Positions 17,378 to 25,886 of a stretch of DNA of 37,531 nt are shown here, in pieces. The stretch is from Fidelibacterota bacterium (GTDB taxonomy: Bacteria; Fidelibacterota; UBA8477): NCBI GenBank assembly GCA_021734045.1, contig JAIPJR010000018.1, forward strand, positions 1-37,531, read 5' to 3'. The notes beneath the pieces are model-generated. The model worked only from the letters and a program-made list of their open reading frames with translations. It did not search any database and was not told the origin of the DNA. Position 1 is the first letter of the stretch; each line of letters begins with the position of its first letter. The translations under genes and the position numbers were made by a program.

Positions 17378-18762
17378 TCAAAACTTTCTGGTTCAAAGGC
17401 AATTTCCCACTTCACAATCGTTTGTGAGTTTTCTCCAATACTCGCAGGTTCGCAGGCTTTCACACCGGGTATCCACACAATCCTGCCATCCATCTCCAGC
17501 ACCGGCCACCAACGTTTCAGGTGCGGGGCGACTTTTCCAGCCTGAAGAACATCACTAACTTTGCAGTGCCCCGTCTCTCCAAACGGTTGCACCCTATCCC
17601 CGCTTCGCCAAGGGCGTAGCTGCAAGCTTGTTCTTGGCAGCGCATGGTATTGAATAAAGGGGGGTGTTTTTAATGTTTCCGGTTTAGTAATCAGACTGGA
17701 TTTCAGATTAAAAAATGTCCCTTTCACTTCATCACCGGGCTCACATACCATCGTTTCCCATTTATCCACATCATCCCGGAGAAACACAAATCGCTTCCGA
17801 TCCCGGTAAACCTTACATCCTGCCGGAAGCTGGAAATACTGTCCTGCCTGACTGGTCTTTTTAAATGCCATCAGGCGCTCAAAATGTCTCTCGGAAATTC
17901 CCGTCTGGAGATGGGTAACCTGTTGAAATGCCTTATCAAATAGCGCTTTCCATAGCAGAGAAAAATAGTCGGAACCCTGTGGCATATCAAGGAGTATTTT
18001 TCCCGGTTTTACAGCTTTAACAGTATGTTTTTTTATAGATTTAACAGATTCTTTTACAAGCTCACCCACACTATCTGCGATGTGAGCCAATTCGCGCACC
18101 TCACGGAGTAATTTTTGCTGAATGTCCGGGGATTGCGTGAATAACAAGCCATGACGAATCCGATTTCTGCTAAAGCGCCAATCGGTGTTGGTTTCATCAG
18201 TGCAGAATGCTAACCCCAATTCATCGGCCACGTGTTCAATTTCCGGTCGGGTAAAGGGGAGTAAGGGACGGACCAATATATCCGACATCGCCCGAATCCC
18301 CCGTAAACCAAGCACACCCGTTCCGCGATAAATATTCAGTAAAACGGTCTCGACAAAATCCGAACCGGTATGGCCTGTAGCCACCACATCATAACCGGAC
18401 TGCACGCGTACAGATTCCAGGAATTGATAGCGCACATAACGCGCTGCGGACTCCACACCACCAAATCGTGTTATCGTGTCATGCGCTATCGTCACCTGCT
18501 TGGTATGAAATGGTATTCCCATCCTGGTGGCGTACCTGCCTACGAACTCTGCGTCACGAATGGCGGTTTTCCCCCGCAGGCCATGATCCAAATGGGCAAT
18601 CCCCAAACGCAATTCGGGAATATCAGCTAAAAGTTTCAACAACAGCATTGAATCTACTCCGCCGGAACTGGCTACCAGCACCGACAATCCCGAACGAATC
18701 CATGGCTGGCCACGCACAATCGCCAGCATGTTGGTGTAGGTTGTATTGGGCTTTTGGGACAT
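17374..18762 (-). CDS. tilS: tRNA(Ile)-lysidine synthetase
   Basis: Changes C34 of the CAU-anticodon tRNA-Ile to lysidine so that it reads AUA. 462 aa: N-terminal PP-loop ATPase with ASSGGVDSML (SGGVDS 33-38), AHLDHGLRG and ATGHTGSDFVETVLLN, RNRIRHGLL, then the middle and C-terminal TilS domains (LRPWRSGDRVQPFG, HLKRWWPVLEMDG). The start lies eight bases beyond the terminator hairpin of the upstream GAPDH gene and has no clear Shine-Dalgarno; the next ATG is eleven codons in. It heads the tilS-hpt-ftsH unit. Confidence 0.94.
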   Translation of the reverse strand: MSQKPNTTYTNMLAIVRGQPWIRSGLSVLVASSGGVDSMLLLKLLADIPELRLGIAHLDHGLRGKTAIRDAEFVGRYATRMGIPFHTKQVTIAHDTITRFGGVESAARYVRYQFLESVRVQSGYDVVATGHTGSDFVETVLLNIYRGTGVLGLRGIRAMSDILVRPLLPFTRPEIEHVADELGLAFCTDETNTDWRFSRNRIRHGLLFTQSPDIQQKLLREVRELAHIADSVGELVKESVKSIKKHTVKAVKPGKILLDMPQGSDYFSLLWKALFDKAFQQVTHLQTGISERHFERLMAFKKTSQAGQYFQLPAGCKVYRDRKRFVFLRDDVDKWETMVCEPGDEVKGTFFNLKSSLITKPETLKTPPFIQYHALPRTSLQLRPWRSGDRVQPFGETGHCKVSDVLQAGKVAPHLKRWWPVLEMDGRIVWIPGVKACEPASIGENSQTIVKWEIAFEPESFE

Positions 18763-18764
18763 AA

Positions 18765-18793
18765 AGAAAAAGGGGAAGCCAACGCTTCCCCTT
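18765..18793 (-). terminator. Strong terminator after the GAPDH gene
   Basis: AAGGGGAAGC and GCTTCCCCTT (18793-18784 and 18779-18770) form a perfect ten-pair stem with a four-base loop, followed on the minus strand by TTTCTTT. It ends the long directon that begins near 35060. Confidence 0.93.
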
Positions 18794-18810
18794 CCAGTGA
18801 CAAAGGTTAA

Positions 18811-19884
18811 TTAAACCTCGTTAAAAAACCATGGGGCTAAGACCTGTAACTTCTGGTTGTACGAGTTTGGATAAAGATACCAGCTGGCAGCAGCCACCGA
18901 ACTCAACAAAGAATTACCATCCTGCGGTGTGAAACAAAACCCCACCAACTCATGCCCATCCCGGGTGAGCTGCAGGCTGGGAACCGAAACAACCGTCTGA
19001 TTCAAAATCCGACCATAATGACCGTGGTCCCTACCAAATGAGAATACCTGATTGGACATGCGCCGTTCTGTCAGCGCAACCAGATCATTGGCGGCGAACT
19101 TATCCAGAACCTCATTCATGGTGTAAGGGCGATTCATGCGCAGGTTAAAGTGAACAACATGCATGTACTGCGAATTGATTTTCATCGCAGAGGAAAACAG
19201 GTTTAAGTCCTGACCCACGGTGTGAAATAGATTGGCGGCATCCTCAGCATGATGGGTTCCATACTTTTCTGATTTGTGGGTACCCACCTCAGGCGCAGGG
19301 ATGTAATCCACGATCTGGCTCAGGTCATTGGCCCGTCGCATGCAAACAAATCGGCCCCGACGAAAATTCCCCTCTTCTTCGTCCTTTAAGGCAACGGTAT
19401 TCACCAGTACAGAAAGGTTGTGCGTATTACACGATACCACTTGGATAAACTGATCTTCCCCATGCACCAGCGCATCATCATTGATACCCCGGGCGTAGGG
19501 TTTGCCAAAACCGGTTTCACTTCCCTGGGCAATAAAACCCTTGGTGTTATGGTCAAAATTGTGATAGAACTTGGTTTTGTTTTTATGGCCCACACCACTG
19601 GGTGTACAATCAATTACCACACTGGCACGATCGATGGCTTCAACCGTCTCAAAATCTACATCCAGCCCAATCGCCTTAAACCCTTCAGCTGCCTCTTCAT
19701 CCGTAACCAACCGGGCACCGCGGTTAAGTAGTGCCTGGACTTTCGGGCGCTCGCTTCTCAACGGTGTGCGCTTGTGAAATGTCACTTCATCAATGCCCAA
19801 TGCTTCCCGATAATCGGCCAACAATCCAATCAGAGGCTCACCAATCGTACCCGTACCAACAACATGAACAATTTTCTTTGGCAT
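18811..19884 (-). CDS. Type II (archaeal-type) glyceraldehyde-3-phosphate dehydrogenase
   Basis: 357 aa from the ATG at 19884, which starts the Rossmann fold at once (MPKKIVHVVGTGTIGEPLIG; GTGTIG 10-15). The frame is open to 19920, but that part overlaps the ccmD end. Landmarks of the archaeal type II GAPDH family follow: VVIDCTPSGVGHKNK, GFIAQGSETG, and the catalytic cysteine in VVSCNTHNLS (Cys152). Archaeal enzymes oxidise glyceraldehyde-3-phosphate to 1,3-bisphosphoglycerate with NAD or NADP. It differs enough (Asn-His after Cys-Asn-Thr, about 15 residues longer) that a related substrate cannot be ruled out. AAGGAG lies 12 bases before the ATG. It is the last gene of the Ccm run and ends at a strong terminator. 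Confidence 0.8.
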   Translation of the reverse strand: MPKKIVHVVGTGTIGEPLIGLLADYREALGIDEVTFHKRTPLRSERPKVQALLNRGARLVTDEEAAEGFKAIGLDVDFETVEAIDRASVVIDCTPSGVGHKNKTKFYHNFDHNTKGFIAQGSETGFGKPYARGINDDALVHGEDQFIQVVSCNTHNLSVLVNTVALKDEEEGNFRRGRFVCMRRANDLSQIVDYIPAPEVGTHKSEKYGTHHAEDAANLFHTVGQDLNLFSSAMKINSQYMHVVHFNLRMNRPYTMNEVLDKFAANDLVALTERRMSNQVFSFGRDHGHYGRILNQTVVSVPSLQLTRDGHELVGFCFTPQDGNSLLSSVAAASWYLYPNSYNQKLQVLAPWFFNEV

Positions 19885-19891
19885 GCGCCGT

Positions 19892-20050
19892 CTATTCTCC
19901 TTTACCCAGTCGATTTTCAACCATTTCTTCCAACAAAATCAAATCCTGATTCAGCTTTTTCGTTTTCCCATTAAGAATCCAGATATATATGAACAAGGCA
20001 ATCCAAATGGTTGTATAGGCTAAAAACAGGTAGAAAAACCCATCATTCAT
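19892..20050 (-). CDS. ccmD: Small CcmD-like membrane protein
   Basis: A 52-aa protein, MNDGFFYLFLAYTTIWIALF onward, with one membrane helix (about 5-26), a Lys-rich turn and a cytoplasmic Glu/Leu-rich helix. This is the size and shape of CcmD, which helps CcmABC release haem-loaded CcmE. Its ATG overlaps the ccmC stop by 4 bases (ATGA), the usual place for ccmD. CcmD sequences are poorly conserved, so the name rests on size, topology and position. Confidence 0.82.
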   Translation of the reverse strand: MNDGFFYLFLAYTTIWIALFIYIWILNGKTKKLNQDLILLEEMVENRLGKGE

Positions 20051-20754
20051 GACAGTGTCTCCCATTCTTTATAGTGTCTGTTAATCGAATCTTCCAAACG
20101 CGCAATTTCCAACCGACGCTGCATGAACAGCAGGTACAATATGGTAAAAATTCCCACACAGAACAGCAGCGTCTTCAGCATTTCAGGTGCTAAAGATCCA
20201 TCACCGCCCGCCACCACCGCATTGGGGTGCTGTGTCTCCCACCAACGGATGGAAAACCACACCAGCGGAACATCAATAAAACCAATAATTCCAACGACCG
20301 CAGACAAGTTCGCCCGTCGCGTACCATCCGGCAAATAGCGCCGCAAAAACAGATAGGCGACATAGATAAGCCACAAGACCAATGACGATGTAAGCCGCGC
20401 ATCCCAGGTCCACCAGATTCCCCAGGTCGGTTTCGCCCAGATAGGTCCCGTGATCAACACAATCGTCATGAAGAGCGTGCCGATTTCTGCAGAAGCCACC
20501 GCCATATTCTCCCAGCGGCGTTCTTTTTTCCACAGGTAGATGACACTGGCTAAAAAAACGATGAAAAAGGCGAAAAATCCAATCCAGGCGCTGGCTACAT
20601 GGTAGTAAAAAATGCGCTGGGCGGTTGCCTCCGTTGGATTAGAGGCTTTGATGGGTGGTACCCACTGGAAAATCATATACAGTGTGACCGGGATGAGTAC
20701 CAATAAGAGTCCCGCCAAAACATAAAATGATTGTGATTTATAAGGTTTTGTCAT
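20047..20754 (-). CDS. ccmC: Haem exporter/ligase protein CcmC
   Basis: Inner-membrane haem-handling protein that loads haem onto CcmE with CcmA, CcmB and CcmD. 235 aa with six predicted membrane helices and the tryptophan-rich haem motif GIWWTWDARLTSSLVLWL (about 111-128). Flanking histidines (YYHVASAWIGF and RWWETQHPNAVV) match the known haem ligand regions. Overlaps ccmB before it and ccmD after it by 4 bases each. Confidence 0.95.
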   Translation of the reverse strand: MTKPYKSQSFYVLAGLLLVLIPVTLYMIFQWVPPIKASNPTEATAQRIFYYHVASAWIGFFAFFIVFLASVIYLWKKERRWENMAVASAEIGTLFMTIVLITGPIWAKPTWGIWWTWDARLTSSLVLWLIYVAYLFLRRYLPDGTRRANLSAVVGIIGFIDVPLVWFSIRWWETQHPNAVVAGGDGSLAPEMLKTLLFCVGIFTILYLLFMQRRLEIARLEDSINRHYKEWETLS

Positions 20755-21419
20755 TCTTGCACCACATATTCAAATAAAAGGTAGGAAATCGTTGTAAAGA
20801 TAACATCAAACACCAGCATACGAACCATTACCGGCTGGAATGCCGCCGATAATTCCCCCGCCAGAACATCTCCGGTTGTTTTCACCGCCCATATTATAAT
20901 CGGGGTGATGAGCGGCCACAATAAGAGAGATAGGAGGATTTGCTGTTGCTTGGTGTGAATGGCCACAGCCGAAAGAATCGTGCCCAAACTGGTGAACCCC
21001 AGGGTTCCTAAAATCGAAATAGGAATTATCCAAAGCGTTACTAACGACAATTGAATGTCATAAAAAATGATGAATAGCGGAAAAATGAGCGCTTCAAAAA
21101 TCAACATGAAAAATGTAGTCGAAAGAAATTTACCGAAGTAAATCAATCCGGGATCAGCCGGGGTAAGACTTAATCCCCTTAAATTTCCATTCTCCCGCTC
21201 CACCTGGAACGAGCGATTCAAGCCCAGCATTCCGGAAAAAATGAAGGCTACCCATAGCAGACCACCGGAAATCTGTAGTAACAGCAAACGAGAGATTTCG
21301 AAAGTAAAATTGAATATCACGAAAATGAGTAACGAGAATATCCACATGGCGGTGATGGATTCCTTGGTGCGGAATTCCATCTGAAAATCCTTGCGGATGA
21401 TTGCCCAAATGACGTTCAT
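20751..21419 (-). CDS. ccmB: Haem exporter permease CcmB
   Basis: Membrane partner of the CcmA ATPase. 222 aa, six hydrophobic helices, with the CcmB-type start VIWAIIRKDFQMEFRTKESI and the family segment FQVERENGNLRGLSLTPADP about residues 70-90. The order ccmA-ccmB-ccmC with ATGA overlaps on both sides leaves little doubt. Confidence 0.93.
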   Translation of the reverse strand: MNVIWAIIRKDFQMEFRTKESITAMWIFSLLIFVIFNFTFEISRLLLLQISGGLLWVAFIFSGMLGLNRSFQVERENGNLRGLSLTPADPGLIYFGKFLSTTFFMLIFEALIFPLFIIFYDIQLSLVTLWIIPISILGTLGFTSLGTILSAVAIHTKQQQILLSLLLWPLITPIIIWAVKTTGDVLAGELSAAFQPVMVRMLVFDVIFTTISYLLFEYVVQE

Positions 21420-22135
21420 TGACCGGCCTCGCTGGTTTTGACTAGCGAAAAATATTTCTCGCGTAGCAGCTCCGCCGTCAAACCATCAGAAGTCCCGGTT
21501 TCCACAACGCGTTGCCGTTCCAAAAGCATAAAACTGGTGGAAAGCCGGAGGCCAATTTGAAGATCATGGGTGGTAAGCAGGATGGTTTTGCCCTGAGATT
21601 TTAGGTCGTCCATCAGACCAATGAGCATTTCAGTAGCATGCTGATCCAGACCGGTGAAAGGTTCGTCCAACAGAAACAAATCCGGATTGTGCAAAATTGC
21701 CCGGGCGATGGTCAGCCGTTGTACCATTCCGCGACTGAATGTGTGTACCAGATCAAACCGGCGATGGTGCAGACCGACCTGGTCCAGCACCGCGTGCATT
21801 CTCTCATTCAAATTTTCAACCTGATAGAGCTTCCCGTAAAACGCCAGATTCTCCAGAGCAGTGAGGTTATCATATAGAAACGACTCGTGGGAAATGACGG
21901 AAAGCCGGTGTCGGTGGGTCCTTTCGCCGGGATCCTCACCAAACACCCTTATACGGCCATCTGTCGCAGATGCCATTCCCGAAATGATACTCAGCAATGT
22001 GGACTTTCCGGCACCGTTTCGACCGAAGATGGTGAAGAACGCCCCTTCTTCTACCTGAAACGATACACCCCGTAAGGCTACCACCCGTCCAAATTCCTTC
22101 CGCAGATTCTCCGCAATAATAACAGGCTGATTCAA
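21416..22135 (-). CDS. ccmA: Haem exporter ATP-binding protein CcmA
   Basis: ABC ATPase that powers release of haem-bound CcmE. 239 aa with Walker A GRNGAGKST (38-46), signature FSRGMVQRL (133-141), Walker B LFLLDEPF (153-160) and the switch histidine in LLTTHDLQIG. No ATG is available: in frame a TAG lies nine codons upstream, and the best start is TTG at 22135. Start choice is therefore less sure than function. It overlaps ccmB by 4 bases. Confidence 0.92.
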   Translation of the reverse strand: MNQPVIIAENLRKEFGRVVALRGVSFQVEEGAFFTIFGRNGAGKSTLLSIISGMASATDGRIRVFGEDPGERTHRHRLSVISHESFLYDNLTALENLAFYGKLYQVENLNERMHAVLDQVGLHHRRFDLVHTFSRGMVQRLTIARAILHNPDLFLLDEPFTGLDQHATEMLIGLMDDLKSQGKTILLTTHDLQIGLRLSTSFMLLERQRVVETGTSDGLTAELLREKYFSLVKTSEAGQ

Positions 22136-22145
22136 AATCGGACGC

Positions 22146-22235
22146 TCATTTGCTTCGTTCTACCTGCGTTAACCAGGCGATGACTTGACGGGAAAAGGCT
22201 GGATGCATTGCCCATTCCATCGCCCATTTCACCAC
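22146..22235 (-). CDS. Possible 29-aa ORF between the membrane partner and ccmA
   Basis: A GTG-started frame, VVKWAMEWAMHPAFSRQVIA and nine more residues, with GAGGG just upstream, fills the 105-base gap before ccmA. It reads as one short amphipathic helix rich in Trp and Met. I do not recognise it, and a 29-codon frame can arise by chance. Confidence 0.2.
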   Translation of the reverse strand: MVKWAMEWAMHPAFSRQVIAWLTQVERSK

Positions 22236-22240
22236 ATCCC

Positions 22241-23383
22241 TCAAAGGGCATCATGTTCTTGTAAGCGCTGATAAATCTTCCGCAATCGCTTTTGCAGCTT
22301 CTGCTTCTCGGGGGTGGCTTCCCCATCGGTCATCTTCGCCAGCTGACGCAGCAGATCGGTGCGCGTCCGCTGCAAAGCAGTGATCTGTGAGCTTTCATCC
22401 GTGTCCATGACCGGTTCATGTGTTAATGCGTAGCTTAGACCGATAGCCAGTATAAGTATGGAGAGTACCACCAAAACGATGGTGTGTGTTGAACTCATAC
22501 GCGGCATTAGCACCGGTTGCATATTTGACATGGTACTGCCGGAAACTTGAATGTTCATGGTTTCCCCAGCTTTTATATCCAACGCGGCATAAATACCCAC
22601 ATTCTGTTGCTCATTCACACCCTCATTCCGCAACGAAGGTGAAGCAATGGATAATCCCGAAGGACGGCCGTACAGATGAAAATGCTCAACATCCTGATAA
22701 AATGTTTCCCGTACCACAGCCCGCTGGTTTGAGAACGGCACCCGGTAAATGACATCCACTTTGGTTTCACCTGGTTTCAGGGCATTGGTCAGTATGGCCG
22801 TTTCTCCGCTAATATTCGGAATCGCCCGTACGGGAGTTGCACCTGTGGTAACCGAAATATCGGCACTGCCCTGCCCGGCTTGTGGCAGGTAAAACTTGAT
22901 CAATCCCTCAGACGCCAGAAAAGTCCGGGGTGGCATGGAATTATTCACATACCGGTACTCTTTCTGGATATAGAGGGAATCCCCGAATGCCGTGATAACA
23001 AAGAAGGGAATTTCCATAAACAGACTGTTACCGGGCTGAGATGTTACCTCGAAAACCTGCAAATCGGCGGCATAGGTCCCTGGATCGGCACCCGGGAGTG
23101 TGTTCTCCCGAATGGTTTCCGTATAGGTAACACCTGCATAGGTTGTGCGTGCTAAAAGTGCCGGATATTGATTCATATCCACATCTGAAAAAACGGCCGT
23201 TCCATTTGCGGGCTGTACAGTGGCAATCGTCTGCATGTTCAGCATGGGTACGATCAGATCCACTGCTTTTACCTGAGGAATGGCACCGGTAGTGCCATTA
23301 ACCAAATTCACCCGTACTGTCGCTCCCGGCGTACTGGTCAGCCAGGCCAGGCTAAGTAAGAAAAACCAACTATACTTCTTCAA
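22241..23383 (-). CDS. Membrane-anchored beta-rich protein of the Ccm cluster
   Basis: 380 aa from a TTG at 23383, chosen because GGAGAG precedes it by a good distance and it opens a clean signal peptide (KKYSWFFLLSLAWLTSTPGA); the frame extends to 23443 but would overlap the zinc-ribbon gene by 74 bases instead of 14. A large extracytoplasmic region of beta-sandwich type (carboxypeptidase-regulatory-like start, TVRVNLVNGTTGAIPQVK) leads to one membrane helix (IVLVVLSILILAIGLSYAL) and a cytoplasmic coiled coil (RTRTDLLRQLAKMTDGE and KLQKRLRKIYQRLQEHD). No haem or thiol motif is seen. It lies between the CcmI-like gene and ccmA, so a role as a structural partner of the apocytochrome or haem machinery is inferred. 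Confidence 0.7.
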   Translation of the reverse strand: MKKYSWFFLLSLAWLTSTPGATVRVNLVNGTTGAIPQVKAVDLIVPMLNMQTIATVQPANGTAVFSDVDMNQYPALLARTTYAGVTYTETIRENTLPGADPGTYAADLQVFEVTSQPGNSLFMEIPFFVITAFGDSLYIQKEYRYVNNSMPPRTFLASEGLIKFYLPQAGQGSADISVTTGATPVRAIPNISGETAILTNALKPGETKVDVIYRVPFSNQRAVVRETFYQDVEHFHLYGRPSGLSIASPSLRNEGVNEQQNVGIYAALDIKAGETMNIQVSGSTMSNMQPVLMPRMSSTHTIVLVVLSILILAIGLSYALTHEPVMDTDESSQITALQRTRTDLLRQLAKMTDGEATPEKQKLQKRLRKIYQRLQEHDAL

Positions 23384-23813
23384 ATTTCTCTCCGCAGGCT
23401 GCACAAAATTTCGCTTTTGCAGGATTCTTGTGACCACATTCAATGCAGTATTTTTCCGTCAGCTTCGATTCAGTTTTTGTTTCTGGCTCCGCTTCCGTCT
23501 CGTGATTGAAGCGCTTCAGATCGGCTTCAATTAAAGCGTCCAGGTCGTGTTTTTGGAGTTCTTCCAAACGGGCAACCACTTCGGAAGCCTCTCGGGTGAA
23601 CTGCTTCCGGATATCCTGAAAATCCATCTCACTGAGACGCCCCATGGCATAATCAAACTCCAAGTCTTTGATATTACCATACACACGCATTTTCTTGTCT
23701 TCCAGATCTTCGGCCTGCCCATGAACTTCGTAAATGAGTCCACTGCGTTTAAACAGCGGTGAAATCACCCATGTCAGGATGAGAAAGCCCAATATGTAGG
23801 CAATGGAAATCAT
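23370..23813 (-). CDS. CcmI-like membrane protein with zinc ribbon
   Basis: 147 aa: one N-terminal membrane helix (SIAYILGFLILTWVISPLF), a helical region with MRVYGNIKDLEFDYAMGRLS, which resembles the start of CcmI/CycH (a single-helix protein that delivers apocytochrome), a charged linker, and a C-terminal zinc ribbon CIECGHKNPAKAKFCAACGE. The Cys pairs are CxxC-type metal ligands, not CXXCH haem sites. TPR repeats of full CcmI are absent. It overlaps ccmF by 4 bases. A link to cytochrome c maturation is well supported by position; the CcmI comparison is moderate. Confidence 0.72.
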   Translation of the reverse strand: MISIAYILGFLILTWVISPLFKRSGLIYEVHGQAEDLEDKKMRVYGNIKDLEFDYAMGRLSEMDFQDIRKQFTREASEVVARLEELQKHDLDALIEADLKRFNHETEAEPETKTESKLTEKYCIECGHKNPAKAKFCAACGEKFEEV

Positions 23814-25825
23814 GCATTCACCTCTTTCCGGGCACGGGCTGTGTGGGTAATCGGCTTCCGTTTTTCACGATAATTTGGTATCAGAACCAGGATCGTTCCT
23901 GCCACCAGAACGAAGGAGCCAATCCATACCCATTTTACCAGTGGATTCCGGTAAATTTGTACAATAGCCTGGCTGCCGTCCTGGGATTCTCCTACCGATA
24001 CCACATAGATGTCTTCCCTCAGCGTGGAATATATCGCGACCTCAGAAGTCGGTTGCTCAGAGGCAAAATAGAGCCGTTTTTGCGGTCTCAGATCATCAAC
24101 CTTGCGGCCATTTTTATACAGCTCCAAATAGACATAGTCGGTGCGATAATTTTCATTCTGGGTATGTCCTTTGTCGATACACTTAACCGTGTACCCACCA
24201 AAGTCAAAGCTCCCGCCTACCGACACAACCTGTCGTGCTTCTTCATTAAAAGCAGCACCGGTAAAACCAATAAAAATAATCACAATTGCCGCATGGATAA
24301 TGTATCCACCATACCGCCGGGTATTTTTCATGGTCAGCTTACCCATGGCCTGGAGGAAATTCTCACCGGTATTTTTCGCACGGATGCGAGCACCCTTCAA
24401 GAATTCAGAAGCGATAATCCACATGACAAAGAATGAGATGGCGAATGAACCCAGTGCCCAGCCATCACGCATTCCCATAAGTAAAAGCAGAATCAGGAGG
24501 ACAATCGACGCGACAAACGGGTAACCAAAACTCTTCCGTAACGATTCAACGGATGTCCGGCGCCAGGCCAATAGCGGTCCCACACCGGTCAATAGCAAAA
24601 CCGCCAGCCCGATTGGAATCATAATCGTGTTAAACCATGGTGGTCCCACAGTGATCTGTTCGCCGGTAAAAAGCTGACTGATGACGGGAAAGAGCGTTCC
24701 CCACATTACGGCTACGGTCGCCAGAACGAAGAGCAGATTGTTGAACATAAAGCCCGACTCACGGGAAACCAGCGATTCAAACTGCTCTTCCGAACGCAAT
24801 TGGTCGCGACGCCAGATAATCATGACAATACTGGCAATCAGGGCAATCAATAAGAAGCTTGAAAATGCCGGACCAATGCCGGAATTGGCAAAAGCATGGA
24901 CCGAACTCACAATGCCGCTACGGGTCAGGAAGGTTCCGAAAATTGCCAAGAGATAGGTCCCGATGACCAATGCCATGTTCCAGATTTTCAGCATGCCTTT
25001 GCGTTCCTGAATCATGACAGAATGCACATACGCAGTACTGGTCAGCCAGGGTAATAGCGAGGCATTTTCAACCGGATCCCAAGCCCAGTAACCACCCCAG
25101 CCGAGCTCTACATAGGCCCATTTTCCACCCAGCAGAATTCCGGCCGATAAAAAGCCCCAACTTACCAGAGCCCAGCGTCTGGTAATTTTAATCCATCCGG
25201 TTCCCAGTCGGCCCGTAATCAACGCCGCAATGGCAAAGGCGAAAGGCACAACCGTCCCTACATACCCTAAATAGAGTATCGGCGGGTGGATAATCATGGC
25301 GGGATGCTGCAACAACGGATTCAAACCGCGGCCATCCTGAGCAGCAATGGGCATCATGGTTCCACCCATACTCTGCATCCAGGTATCAAAAGGATTTGCA
25401 ACAAAAAGGTTCAGGGTGGCAAAAAATACTGTCGTACCCATCATTGTGAAAATCACATAGGGCATTAATTCACGGTTTTTATTCCGGTTTTGCCAGACCA
25501 CCAGCGCTGAGAAGGATGTAATAATCCAGGTCCAAAACAACAAGGACCCGTCGTGTCCGGCCCACAGGGCGACAATTTTATAAAAAACCGGGAGGGCCCG
25601 GTTTGTGTTTCCATATACGAAAGCGTTGGAAAAATCGCCCTGGAGCAGTAAGCCTTCCAGCGCCAGAATAGCCAGTGTGGTAACAATCCACACAGCGTAA
25701 ACACCATTGCGGGAAGCCTGATACAGCGATTCACGATGTGTCCGACCCGCCATAAACGCCACCACCGTAGTGAATAGCGTTAAGGGAAACAGGAACGTTA
25801 AAAATATATGTCCAAATTCTGACAT
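23810..25825 (-). CDS. ccmF: Cytochrome c haem lyase subunit CcmF
   Basis: Attaches haem from CcmE to the apocytochrome CXXCH motif. 671 aa, about fifteen membrane helices, with GHDGSLLFWTWIITSF, the HPPILYLGYVG segment, the tryptophan-rich WGGYWAWDPVENASLLPWL and AYVHSVM. A periplasmic C-terminal domain with SVGGSFDFGGYTVKCIDKG precedes the last helix. Starts behind GAGGTGAGG, 61 bases after ccmE. No ccmH is seen next to it, although in the standard system CcmF works with CcmH. Confidence 0.95.
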   Translation of the reverse strand: MSEFGHIFLTFLFPLTLFTTVVAFMAGRTHRESLYQASRNGVYAVWIVTTLAILALEGLLLQGDFSNAFVYGNTNRALPVFYKIVALWAGHDGSLLFWTWIITSFSALVVWQNRNKNRELMPYVIFTMMGTTVFFATLNLFVANPFDTWMQSMGGTMMPIAAQDGRGLNPLLQHPAMIIHPPILYLGYVGTVVPFAFAIAALITGRLGTGWIKITRRWALVSWGFLSAGILLGGKWAYVELGWGGYWAWDPVENASLLPWLTSTAYVHSVMIQERKGMLKIWNMALVIGTYLLAIFGTFLTRSGIVSSVHAFANSGIGPAFSSFLLIALIASIVMIIWRRDQLRSEEQFESLVSRESGFMFNNLLFVLATVAVMWGTLFPVISQLFTGEQITVGPPWFNTIMIPIGLAVLLLTGVGPLLAWRRTSVESLRKSFGYPFVASIVLLILLLLMGMRDGWALGSFAISFFVMWIIASEFLKGARIRAKNTGENFLQAMGKLTMKNTRRYGGYIIHAAIVIIFIGFTGAAFNEEARQVVSVGGSFDFGGYTVKCIDKGHTQNENYRTDYVYLELYKNGRKVDDLRPQKRLYFASEQPTSEVAIYSTLREDIYVVSVGESQDGSQAIVQIYRNPLVKWVWIGSFVLVAGTILVLIPNYREKRKPITHTARARKEVNA

Positions 25826-25886
25826 TATGACCTCACCTCATTAGGGATTGGGGGAATTGCCATCTAACTAACTGATAGGTAGCCAA

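Noticed and set aside
22132-22326. 64-aa ORF MGKPPPRSRSCKSDC...
   Set aside because: Most of it overlaps the end of the membrane-anchored protein in another frame; composition is unlike a protein and it has no ribosome site.
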